A program made the translations under genes and the position numbers. A model generated the notes under the pieces. It did not search any database, was not told the DNA's origin, and saw nothing but the letters and a program-made list of their open reading frames with translations. A stretch of DNA of 56,340 nucleotides from Sphingobium sp. (GTDB lineage: Bacteria > Pseudomonadota > Alphaproteobacteria > Sphingomonadales > Sphingomonadaceae). The DNA lies in assembly GCA_017745115.1 (NCBI GenBank), contig JAGIAA010000015.1, positions 1 to 56,340 on the forward strand, given 5' to 3'. Below, one piece after another: positions 1 through 6,872 of the stretch (position 1 is its first letter; the number at the start of each line of letters is the position of its first letter).

Positions 1-429
1 CCCATGGCCGAGATCAATGTGACGCCGCTGGTCGACGTCATGCTGGTGCTGCTCATCATCTTCATGGTGACGGCGCCGTTGCTAGTTGCCGGCGTGCCGA
101 TCAAGCTGCCGCAATCGCGCGCCAAGGCGCTCGACCAGGACAGCAAGCCGGTGACGCTCTCGATCGACGGCAAGGGGCAGGTCTTTCTCGACGAGGCCCC
201 GGTGACCGACGACGATCTGCCGCAGCGCTTCGCCGAACTGCGCCAGCAGCTCGATCCCGAGACCCAGCTGTTCCTGCGTGCCGATGCCAGCCTTGAATAT
301 GGCCGGGTCATGCGAGTCATGGGCGAGCTCAACCGCGCCGGCCTCAACAAGGTCGCGCTGGTGACCACCGGTCTCGGCCAGAATGGCGGGACGCTGCCAG
401 CCAGCGCCGGTTCAGGCGAGAAGCCTTAA
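1..429 (+). CDS. tolR: TolR, proton-channel subunit of Tol-Pal (5' truncated by window edge)
   Basis: Inner-membrane ExbD/TolR-family protein that works with TolQ to harness proton-motive force for TolA during envelope constriction. The reading frame is open to base 1 and an ATG lies at 4, but the family has about 10-20 residues before PMAEINVTPLVD, so the true start is upstream of the window. The INVTPLVDVMLVLLIIF segment is the single transmembrane helix with the conserved channel Asp (in LVD). The periplasmic domain follows and the C-terminal tail is rich in Gly/Ser. tolA starts 9 bases after the stop, so this is the 3' part of a tolQRAB operon. Confidence 0.95.
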   Translation, partial: PMAEINVTPLVDVMLVLLIIFMVTAPLLVAGVPIKLPQSRAKALDQDSKPVTLSIDGKGQVFLDEAPVTDDDLPQRFAELRQQLDPETQLFLRADASLEYGRVMRVMGELNRAGLNKVALVTTGLGQNGGTLPASAGSGEKP

Positions 430-438
430 GGCCCCGCG

Positions 439-1227
439 ATGGACCGCAGCGAACGCATCGGCCTCGGCGTCTCGGCGACCGGCCACCTGCTGATCGTCGC
501 CATGCTGGCGTTCGGGCTGTTCCACTGGAGCATGCCGGCGCCGGTCGCGCCGCCGAGCATGGAAGTCGCTCTCACTGACAAGATCGCGCTCGAAAGCCGC
601 GCGACGTCGCATGAGGAGGTGCAGACTGCCCAAGCCGAGGAGCTTGGCGCCAGCGACCCGGACGCCGCGCCGCCCGAGCAAGCCGCCAAGCCCGAGCCCA
701 AGCCGGTTCCGAAGCCCGATAAGGCGCAAGAGGCGAAACCGGACAAGGCCAAGCCCAGGACGAGGGCGGAACTGGCCAAGGCAATGCAGGACCTTGCCAA
801 GGCCGACAGGAACAAGCCGCGCGCGTCGTTGCTCGGCAATGCCCTCAAGGGGCTGGATGCGCCGAACAAGAGCGATTCGACCAGCACGGCGGCCGCCGGC
901 AATGCGCCGCTCTCGCCGGAAGCGGCGCGCGCGCTGCGCGCCGAGATCACCCGCCAGCTGAAGCCCTTCTGGCGCGCGCCGACGGGCGTCGATGCCGACA
1001 AGCTGATCACGGTGCTGACCTGGCGCCTCAATTCGGACGGATCGCTCGCGTCGGGGCCCACGCTGGTCAAGCAGGACGGCAAGACCGTGAGCAATTTCCC
1101 GCAGCAGCAGCTCCATGTCGAGGCGGCGATCCGTGCGGTGCGTGCCGCCGCGCCCTTCCGGCTGCCGCCGGATCTCTATGACAGCTGGAAATACGTCAAA
1201 GAATTCAGTTTCGATAAGAGGCTCTGA
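439..1227 (+). CDS. tolA: TolA, energy-transducing envelope protein
   Basis: 262 residues. A short cytoplasmic start is followed by one membrane helix (about residues 10-32), a Pro/Lys/Glu/Ala-rich periplasmic stretch (about 60-130: EPKPVPKPDKAQEAKPDKAK) and a C-terminal TonB-like domain (about 155-262). It is shorter than the enterobacterial protein because the helical domain is short, which is usual in alphaproteobacteria. It links TolQR in the inner membrane with TolB/Pal at the outer membrane. Its position between tolR and tolB (3-base gap to tolB) is the strongest evidence; sequence identity alone is low in this family. Confidence 0.92.
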   Translation: MDRSERIGLGVSATGHLLIVAMLAFGLFHWSMPAPVAPPSMEVALTDKIALESRATSHEEVQTAQAEELGASDPDAAPPEQAAKPEPKPVPKPDKAQEAKPDKAKPRTRAELAKAMQDLAKADRNKPRASLLGNALKGLDAPNKSDSTSTAAAGNAPLSPEAARALRAEITRQLKPFWRAPTGVDADKLITVLTWRLNSDGSLASGPTLVKQDGKTVSNFPQQQLHVEAAIRAVRAAAPFRLPPDLYDSWKYVKEFSFDKRL

Positions 1228-1230
1228 CCC

Positions 1231-2595
1231 ATGAAAAACGCCCCTTTCCGCTTCGCGTCGCTCGCCCTGCTCCTCGCCGGCAGTGCCGCGCTTGCCCAGG
1301 CTCCGACGACACCCGCTCCTGCGCCCGAACAGGGCCTCACCGGGTCTGTCACGGACGACAAGGGCGACATCATCCGCATCGCCATTCCCGCCATGCCGAC
1401 GCAGCAGGTGACCGAAACGCCCGCGGGATCGACCGAGCTGCTGGGCGAGAAGATCGCCGAGGTGATCGCCAACGATCTCAAGGGCAGCGGCCTGTTCGCG
1501 CCTCAAGGTCCCGCCGGTCTCGCCAAGCCCACCATGGCCGAAGTGACTGCGCCCGCTTATCCGCGCTGGGCCGGCATCGGCACGGAATCGCTGGTGCAGG
1601 GCTTCGTGCGCTCGGCCGGCGGCGACGCGCAGATCACCGTCGGCTGCTATCTCTACGATGTGGCGCTGAAGCAGGAGCTGATCCGCCAGGGCTATGTGGT
1701 CGCGCCCCGCGACTGGCGCCGCGCCGCGCACCGCTGCGCCGACGCGGTCTATTCGCGCCTGACCGGTGAGAGCCCATTCTTCGACAGCCGCATTGCCTAT
1801 ATCGCCGAAACCGGTCCCAAGGATAAGCGCGTGAAGCGCCTCGCGATCATGGACAGCGACGGCGCCAACCACCGCTTCATAACCAACGGGCAATCGCTCG
1901 CGCTGACCCCGCGCTGGTCGCCTGACTATAAGTCGATCGCCTATGTGAGCTACATCGGCCGCACGGTGCGCATCTACCTGTACAATGTCGACCAAGGGAA
2001 GCAGCGCGTCCTCTACGAAACCAACAATGCGGTTTTCGCGCCACGCTGGTCGCCGGACGGGCGCACCCTGCTCTTCTCCATGGCGACGGGCGGCAACACC
2101 GACATCTACAAGATCGGCGCGAGCGGTGGCTCGGCGACCCGCCTGACCGACTCCCCCGGTATTGATGTCGGCGGCTCCTTCTCGCCGGACGGCAGGCAGA
2201 TCGTGTTCGAGAGCGACCGCTCGGGCGGCCAGCAAATCTATGTAATGAACGCCGACGGCTCGAACCAGCATCGCATCAGCTTCGGCAACGGGCGCTTCGC
2301 GACGCCGGAATGGAGCCCGCGCGGCGATCTGATCGCCTTCACGCGCATTGCCGGCAATTTTCGCATCGGCACGATGACGCCCGACGGCAATGGCGTGAAC
2401 CTGCTCACCAACGGCTGGCAGGACGAGGCACCGACCTGGTCGCCAAATGGCCGTGTTCTGCAGTTTTTCCGCACCGCGCCGGGCACAAAAGGGGATTCGT
2501 CCATCTGGCAAGTCGATCTGACCGGGGTCAATGAGCGCCGAATTCCGACGCCGGTGGATGGATCAGATCCAAGCTGGGGACCGTTATTGCCGTAA
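1231..2595 (+). CDS. tolB: TolB, periplasmic beta-propeller of Tol-Pal
   Basis: 454 residues. It has a signal peptide (about 1-22, ending ALAQA), an N-terminal D1 domain and then a six-bladed propeller shown by repeated WSPDG-type motifs (WSPDYKSIAYVS, WSPDGRTLLFS, FSPDGRQIVFESD, WSPRGDLIAFT, WSPNGRVLQFF). It binds Pal and TolA in the periplasm. The length matches the family. The start follows tolA by 3 bases, which implies one transcript. The stop codon sits in a small inverted repeat (CCGTTA 2581-2586, TAACGG 2593-2598). Confidence 0.96.
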   Translation: MKNAPFRFASLALLLAGSAALAQAPTTPAPAPEQGLTGSVTDDKGDIIRIAIPAMPTQQVTETPAGSTELLGEKIAEVIANDLKGSGLFAPQGPAGLAKPTMAEVTAPAYPRWAGIGTESLVQGFVRSAGGDAQITVGCYLYDVALKQELIRQGYVVAPRDWRRAAHRCADAVYSRLTGESPFFDSRIAYIAETGPKDKRVKRLAIMDSDGANHRFITNGQSLALTPRWSPDYKSIAYVSYIGRTVRIYLYNVDQGKQRVLYETNNAVFAPRWSPDGRTLLFSMATGGNTDIYKIGASGGSATRLTDSPGIDVGGSFSPDGRQIVFESDRSGGQQIYVMNADGSNQHRISFGNGRFATPEWSPRGDLIAFTRIAGNFRIGTMTPDGNGVNLLTNGWQDEAPTWSPNGRVLQFFRTAPGTKGDSSIWQVDLTGVNERRIPTPVDGSDPSWGPLLP

Positions 2596-2631
2596 CGGCG
2601 TTCACGATATGGCAATAGTCTTGACTTGAAA

Positions 2632-2646
2632 GTTCCCAACGGGAAC
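2632..2646. promoter_or_regulatory. Inverted repeat in tolB-pal spacer
   Basis: GTTCCC-AAC-GGGAAC is a perfect 6-bp inverted repeat about 30 bases before the pal start. A TTGACT hexamer at 2620-2625 could be a -35 element for a separate pal promoter, but no convincing -10 is seen. The repeat could equally be a weak hairpin tuning pal expression within the tol operon. Function is inferred from position only. Confidence 0.35.
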
Positions 2647-2676
2647 CATCACCGACAGAAAACGAGGAGAAAAACC

Positions 2677-3201
2677 ATGCGGAAAACACCCATTTTGCTG
2701 CTGGTGACCAGCGCGGCTCTCGCGCTCTCGGCTTGCGCCAAGAAGGCGCCCCCGGAACTGCCGAAGCCTCCCCAGGATACGGCCCCGACGCCCACGCCGA
2801 CTCCGCCGCCTCCGACGCCGACCCCCGCCGGTCCGCGCCCGGGCAGCCAGGCGGACTTCATCGCCAGCGTCACATCGGACCGTATCTTCTTCGACACCGA
2901 CAAGAGCGACGTCGACGATGCCGACAAGGGCACGCTGCAGAGCCAGGCGGCTTGGCTGCAGAAATATCCGCAGGTGCGGGTGACGATCGAAGGCCATGCC
3001 GACGAGCGCGGCACCCGCGAATACAACCTCGCGCTCGGTGAACGCCGCGCCAACGCGGCGAAGAACTATCTCGCCTCGCTTGGCATCGACGCGGGCCGCC
3101 TGACCGTGATCAGCTACGGCAAGGAGCGCCCCGACGCGCTGGGCTCGGACGAAGCCAGCTGGGCAAAGAATCGCCGCGCCGTCTCGGTCGTGGTGGAATA
3201 A
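2677..3201 (+). CDS. pal: Pal, peptidoglycan-associated lipoprotein
   Basis: 174 residues. The start at 2677 is chosen because GAGGAG lies at proper distance and the product begins with a lipoprotein signal peptide ending LALSAC (lipidated Cys20). A proline/threonine-rich linker (TPTPTPPPPTPTP) follows, then an OmpA-like peptidoglycan-binding domain (about 60-174) with the family motif around NRRAVSVVV at the end. An upstream in-frame ATG at 2626 would spoil the lipobox. It is the outer-membrane anchor of the Tol-Pal system and the last gene of the operon. Confidence 0.96.
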   Translation: MRKTPILLLVTSAALALSACAKKAPPELPKPPQDTAPTPTPTPPPPTPTPAGPRPGSQADFIASVTSDRIFFDTDKSDVDDADKGTLQSQAAWLQKYPQVRVTIEGHADERGTREYNLALGERRANAAKNYLASLGIDAGRLTVISYGKERPDALGSDEASWAKNRRAVSVVVE

Positions 3202-3248
3202 GTTCAACAACGAAGTGGCGGATTGCCGCCGCTCGAGACGCCATTGCC

Positions 3249-3294
3249 ACCCTCCCGAATTTGATATAAAGATGATATCATAATTCGGGAGGGT
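3249..3294 (+). promoter_or_regulatory. Perfect 13-bp inverted repeat covering the SPFH gene ribosome-binding site
   Basis: ACCCTCCCGAATT (3249-3261) is exactly complementary to AATTCGGGAGGGT (3282-3294), with a 20-base loop. The right arm contains the GGGAGGG Shine-Dalgarno of the gene starting at 3298, so the folded RNA would hide it. The loop carries a perfect 10-bp DNA palindrome, ATGATATCAT (3272-3281), and a second TGATAT (3262-3267). It may be a protein operator, an RNA switch, or both. Confidence 0.6.
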
Positions 3295-3297
3295 ACA

Positions 3298-4194
3298 ATG
3301 ACCGATTCTGAATCTGTTGCCGCGATGTCGGCCAATCGTGAAAAGCCCATTCGCACCGCGAGCGGCTATTTCATGCTGCTTCTGCTGCTCGTGATCCTCA
3401 TCGCCGTGATCTGGAGCCTCGCCAATGTGAAGGACCAGCCGGCCTACGGCTTCGCGATTCCGCTGGGCATTTTCGGCGTGCTGTTCATCGTCCTGGGCTT
3501 CTTCGTTCTGCAGCCCAACCAGGTCGCCGCCATCACATTGTTCGGCCGCTATCTCGGCACCGAGCGCGATGTCGGCCTGCACTGGGTCTGGCCGTGGATG
3601 GGCCGCAAGAAGCTCTCGATCCGCGTGAACAACCTGATCTCGGAGAAGATCAAAGTGAACGATCTGCGCGGCAATCCGATCGAGATGGCGGCTCAGGTGG
3701 TCTGGCGCGTCCATGACTCGGCGCAGGCGCTCTACGATGTCGACAATTACAAAGCCTTCGTCACCGTCCAGATCGAGGCGGCCGTCCGTGCCATCGGTGC
3801 GCGCTACCCCTATGACGATTTCGAACATGCCGAAGTCACGCTGCGCGGCAATCACGATCAGGTCGGCAACGAGCTGCGCCAGGAACTAGGCAAGCGGCTG
3901 GCGGTGGCGGGCATCACCGTCGACGAATGCGGCTTCACGCATCTCGCTTATGCGCAGGAGATCGCCGGCGCGATGCTCCGCCGCCAGCAAGCCGAAGCGG
4001 TCGTCGCCGCGCGCAAGACGCTGGTCGAAGGCGCGGTCGGCATGGTCGAGATGGCGCTGGCCATGCTCTCGGAAAAGCAAGTCGTCGAGCTCGACGATGA
4101 GCGCCGGGCCGCCATGGTCTCCAACCTGATGGTGGTGCTGTGCGGCGAGCGCGACACCCAGCCGGTGGTCAATACCGGCTCTCTTTACCAGTAA
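3298..4194 (+). CDS. SPFH/Band-7 domain membrane protein
   Basis: 298 residues. Two hydrophobic helices at about 22-43 and 52-72 are followed by a stomatin/prohibitin/flotillin (SPFH) domain (about 75-250, e.g. [36 protein letters not shown]) and a helical Ala/Glu-rich tail. Such proteins form membrane-attached oligomers in lipid microdomains; the exact role here is unknown. The start is fixed by GGGAGGG three bases upstream of the ATG region. The gene is followed by a ribbon-helix-helix protein, a pairing seen in other bacteria. It probably forms its own transcription unit because of the regulatory repeat upstream. Confidence 0.88.
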   Translation: MTDSESVAAMSANREKPIRTASGYFMLLLLLVILIAVIWSLANVKDQPAYGFAIPLGIFGVLFIVLGFFVLQPNQVAAITLFGRYLGTERDVGLHWVWPWMGRKKLSIRVNNLISEKIKVNDLRGNPIEMAAQVVWRVHDSAQALYDVDNYKAFVTVQIEAAVRAIGARYPYDDFEHAEVTLRGNHDQVGNELRQELGKRLAVAGITVDECGFTHLAYAQEIAGAMLRRQQAEAVVAARKTLVEGAVGMVEMALAMLSEKQVVELDDERRAAMVSNLMVVLCGERDTQPVVNTGSLYQ

Positions 4195-4243
4195 GACGCA
4201 CCATGTCCGAAACACGCATCTTGCGGAGCGAGCGGCCCGATCC

Positions 4244-4435
4244 GTGAGTGAACGCAAGTCCTTTGCCCTGCGGATCGACCCGCTGCTCTATGACGCTCTC
4301 GAGCGGGCGGCAGCGGGCGACCTGCGGAGCATCAATGCAGAGATCGAAGTGCTGCTGCGCGAGGCCCTCGTGCGGCGCGGGATCAAGGTCGGCCAGAGCG
4401 ATGCGCCCAAACGCGGGCGGCCGCCGAAAGCCTGA
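4244..4435 (+). CDS. Arc-like ribbon-helix-helix DNA-binding protein
   Basis: 63 residues starting at GTG. The sequence KSFALRIDPLLYDALERAA fits a short beta strand plus helix, and SINAEIEVLLREAL the second helix, of the Arc/MetJ ribbon-helix-helix fold. The tail RGRPPKA is basic. It lies 49 bases after the SPFH gene on the same strand and probably shares its transcript. A 14-codon ORF from ATG 4203 ends in TGA overlapping this GTG (GTGA), which could couple translation, but its own ribosome site is weak. I infer that it autoregulates the pair through the palindrome upstream of the SPFH gene. Confidence 0.75.
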   Translation: MSERKSFALRIDPLLYDALERAAAGDLRSINAEIEVLLREALVRRGIKVGQSDAPKRGRPPKA

Positions 4436-4457
4436 TCTTCTTCCGGGGAGAAAAGCT

Positions 4458-6203
4458 GTGCGCAATATCGTCAAAGTCGCAGCCTTCACGCTGGCTGCTT
4501 TGCTGGCCGTCCTGGGTGCAACACTCGCCTACGCCCAGGCGTTGGCCGATCCGGTTGGCAGCTGGTATGGTGTGCTGCAGACGCCGCGCGGACCGCTGAC
4601 ACTGGCCATTACCGTCACCCGCAACGCGGACGGCTCGCTCAAGGGCGAGTTGGAGAGCCCCGATCAGGCGCCGGGGCAAAAGATCCCCGCCACGTCGGTC
4701 ACTTTCGAGAATGGCCAGCTCGCGATTTCCGTCACCCCGCTCAACGCCTCCTATAAAGGAAGCTGGGTTGCTGCCGAGCAGGCCTGGAACGGCACCTTCA
4801 CGCAAGGCGGCGACTTGCCGCTCAAACTGCTCAAAGGACCGCCGCCGGCCAAGGCAATCGTGACGGGCCTCGACGGCGTGTGGAACGGCAAGATCACGCT
4901 GAACGGCGCCGAGCTGCGCCTCGTTCTGCGCATCCGGACCACTGAGCGCGGCACGGCAGCGCTTCTCGATTCGCCGGACCAGCTCGCCAACGGGATGCCG
5001 ATCCAGGACCTGCAGCATGACGGCAAGGCCGTCCGCTTCAAGCTCCCGGTGGGCGGGCAAAGCTATGAAGGCACGTTGTCGGCCGACGAAAAGACGCTCA
5101 GCGGCACCTGGACCGTTCCGGGCAGGCCCGGCGTACAAGTTAGTTTCGCGCGGACGGATGCGACTGCCGCGCGCACGCCGCCTAAACGCCCGCAGATGCC
5201 GGCCGCGCCCTTCCCCTACACAACCGAGGAGGTCGCCTTCGACAATCCGGCCGCGAGCGGCGTTCATCTCGCCGGCATGCTGACGATCCCGCCTGGCAGG
5301 GGTCCTTTCCCGGCCGCGATCATGATCACAGGCTCCGGCCAGCAGGACCGTGACGAGACGCTGATGGGTCACAAGCCCTTCTGGGTGATCGCCGACTATC
5401 TCTCGCGCCGAGGTATCGCGGTGCTACGCGTCGACGATCGCGGCGTCGGCAAGTCAGTAGGCGACGCGTCCAAGGCGACGTCCGCCGACTTCGCCACCGA
5501 CAGCAATGCCGCCTTCTCCTATCTGAAGACTCGCAAAGACATCCAACCCAAGGCGATCGGCTTCATCGGCCATAGCGAGGGCGGCATGATCGGCCCGATC
5601 GCCATGGCCGACAACAAGGAGGTCGCCTTCCTCGTCATGATGGCAGGGCCGGGCACCGCGCTCGATCAGCTGCTGCTCTCGCAGCGCCGGCTGATCGGCA
5701 CGACCCAAGGTTTGAGCGAGGCGGACATGAACCGCGGCGAGCCGATCATGGCGCGGCTGTTCAAAGCCATGGCGAGCGGAGCGACCTATGACGAGGGGCT
5801 CGCGGCTGCCAAGGCAGTCCTGACCCCGGACACGATGGCCGCGCTCGGCGTGCCCGCAACCACCAATCCGCAGACCATCCTCATGCAGATCGGCAATCCC
5901 TGGTTCCGCTATTTTCTGCGATATGACCCCGCGCCCAATCTGCGTGCGATCAAGGTCCCGGTGCTGGCGCTCAACGGCAGCCTCGACCGACAGGTTCCGC
6001 CCAAGGAGAATCTCGCGGCGATCAAGGCGGCGCTGAACGACAACAAGGACGTCACCATCGTCGAGCTGCCCGGCCTCAACCATCTCTTCCAGACGGCGAA
6101 GACCGGCGGCGTCGGCGAATATGACCAGATCGAGGAGACGGTCGCGCCCGTCGCGCTCGAGCAGATGGCGAACTGGATCAACGCGCGTTTCGGCAAGAAA
6201 TAA
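4458..6203 (+). CDS. Exported alpha/beta hydrolase with N-terminal accessory domains
   Basis: 581 residues from a GTG start preceded by GGGGAG. It has a signal peptide (about 1-27, ending ATLAYAQA). The N-terminal half (about 30-240) carries two similar beta-rich segments (DPVGSWYGVLQTPRGPLTL and LDGVWNGKITLNGAELRLVL). The C-terminal half is an alpha/beta hydrolase with nucleophile motif GHSEGG (Ser373), acid in NGSLDRQVPP and His in LPGLNHLF. It resembles S9-like serine hydrolases/esterases predicted to act in the periplasm; substrate unknown. A longer frame reaches back to 4248 but would overlap the RHH gene and lose the signal peptide. Confidence 0.85.
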   Translation: MRNIVKVAAFTLAALLAVLGATLAYAQALADPVGSWYGVLQTPRGPLTLAITVTRNADGSLKGELESPDQAPGQKIPATSVTFENGQLAISVTPLNASYKGSWVAAEQAWNGTFTQGGDLPLKLLKGPPPAKAIVTGLDGVWNGKITLNGAELRLVLRIRTTERGTAALLDSPDQLANGMPIQDLQHDGKAVRFKLPVGGQSYEGTLSADEKTLSGTWTVPGRPGVQVSFARTDATAARTPPKRPQMPAAPFPYTTEEVAFDNPAASGVHLAGMLTIPPGRGPFPAAIMITGSGQQDRDETLMGHKPFWVIADYLSRRGIAVLRVDDRGVGKSVGDASKATSADFATDSNAAFSYLKTRKDIQPKAIGFIGHSEGGMIGPIAMADNKEVAFLVMMAGPGTALDQLLLSQRRLIGTTQGLSEADMNRGEPIMARLFKAMASGATYDEGLAAAKAVLTPDTMAALGVPATTNPQTILMQIGNPWFRYFLRYDPAPNLRAIKVPVLALNGSLDRQVPPKENLAAIKAALNDNKDVTIVELPGLNHLFQTAKTGGVGEYDQIEETVAPVALEQMANWINARFGKK

Positions 6204-6216
6204 GGAGGACGGGACG

Positions 6217-6435
6217 ATGGCACTGAGAAAGGACTGCCCGAAATGCGGGACCTCCATGACGACAGGCTTCGTGCTCGATGCCGATCAGAATGGCGGAAAG
6301 AAAGTCAGCCGCTGGATCGAAGGCGCGCCGGACAAGCGCTGGTACGGCCTTAAGATTCGCGGCAAGCAGCAGTTCGACATCCAGAGCTACCGCTGCAACC
6401 GCTGCGGCTTCCTGGAGAACTACGCACCGGGCTGA
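6217..6435 (+). CDS. Small zinc-ribbon protein
   Basis: 72 residues with CPKC near the N terminus and CNRC near the C terminus, a four-cysteine zinc ribbon of the DUF6487-like type. The start follows AAGGAGG with good spacing, 13 bases after the hydrolase stop, so it is probably co-transcribed with it. No signal peptide. Function unknown. No catalytic residues can be proposed. Confidence 0.8.
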   Translation: MALRKDCPKCGTSMTTGFVLDADQNGGKKVSRWIEGAPDKRWYGLKIRGKQQFDIQSYRCNRCGFLENYAPG

Positions 6436-6446
6436 TGCGGAAGTCG

Positions 6447-6552
6447 TCATGCTGCACTTGTTTCAGCATCCATCGGCCAGGTGCCAACGCAGGCGTCGTA
6501 TGGACCCTGAAACAAGTTCGTATGGACCCTGAAACAAGTTCAGGGTGACAAA
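6447..6552. repeat. Palindromic intergenic repeat with a tandem 22-bp duplication
   Basis: The segment CTTGTTTCAGCATCCAT (near 6457) is partly mirrored by GGACCCTGAAACAAGTTC. The second arm is present twice in a perfect head-to-tail 22-bp duplication: 6497-6518 and 6519-6540 both read CGTATGGACCCTGAAACAAG followed by TT. The last copy runs on into CAGGGTGAC. This is one of the short palindromic repeat families typical of sphingomonads. It lies between the convergent zinc-ribbon and minus-strand genes and could act as a terminator. Confidence 0.7.
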
Positions 6553-6558
6553 CAAGGC

Positions 6559-6861
6559 TCAGGCCCGCTTCGTGCCCGTCATCGCCAGCGTGCCGAAGGC
6601 ACCGGCATCGATGGTGCCGGTCAGCTTGTCGCCATTGACGATCGCCTCACAGGTGAGGGTCATCGGCATCGGCATGGTCATCTCCATGACCCAGGTGAGC
6701 CGGTTGCCGTCGACCTTGCCGTCCTTGACGTCGAGTGAGCCGAGCGGCCCGGCATTGGTGCCGTTAAAGCGGTCGCCGCTGGTGATCACCGTGAACACGC
6801 TCTGCTGGTCGCCCATCGGCGTCTTGGTCACGCAATCATAGGCGCCGTCGACACTGGCCAT
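6559..6861 (-). CDS. Small hypothetical protein co-transcribed with M16 peptidase
   Basis: 100 residues, beta-strand-like pattern with many Gly/Thr (DGAYDCVTKTPMGDQQSVF...LTGTIDAGAFGTLAMTG). It suggests a small beta-barrel or lipocalin-like cytosolic protein. No signal peptide is present. The start is preceded by AAGGAGA, and the M16 peptidase stop lies only 11 bases upstream, so the two form an operon. Similar small proteins are familiar as conserved hypotheticals in sphingomonads, but I cannot name a function. Confidence 0.75.
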   Translation of the reverse strand: MASVDGAYDCVTKTPMGDQQSVFTVITSGDRFNGTNAGPLGSLDVKDGKVDGNRLTWVMEMTMPMPMTLTCEAIVNGDKLTGTIDAGAFGTLAMTGTKRA

Positions 6862-6872
6862 GGTCGTTCTCC

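Noticed and set aside
412..2511. Very long open frame on the minus strand opposite tolA/tolB, and similar ones opposite clpB, M16 and the receptors
   Set aside because: High-GC genes produce long antisense frames. These encode Arg/Ala/Gly-rich low-complexity sequence with no start signals, while the plus-strand genes have clear families.
2632..2646. GTTCCCAACGGGAAC before pal considered as a LexA site
   Set aside because: It is GTTC-N7-GAAC (inverted), not the direct GTTC-N7-GTTC used by alphaproteobacterial LexA, and pal is not an SOS gene.
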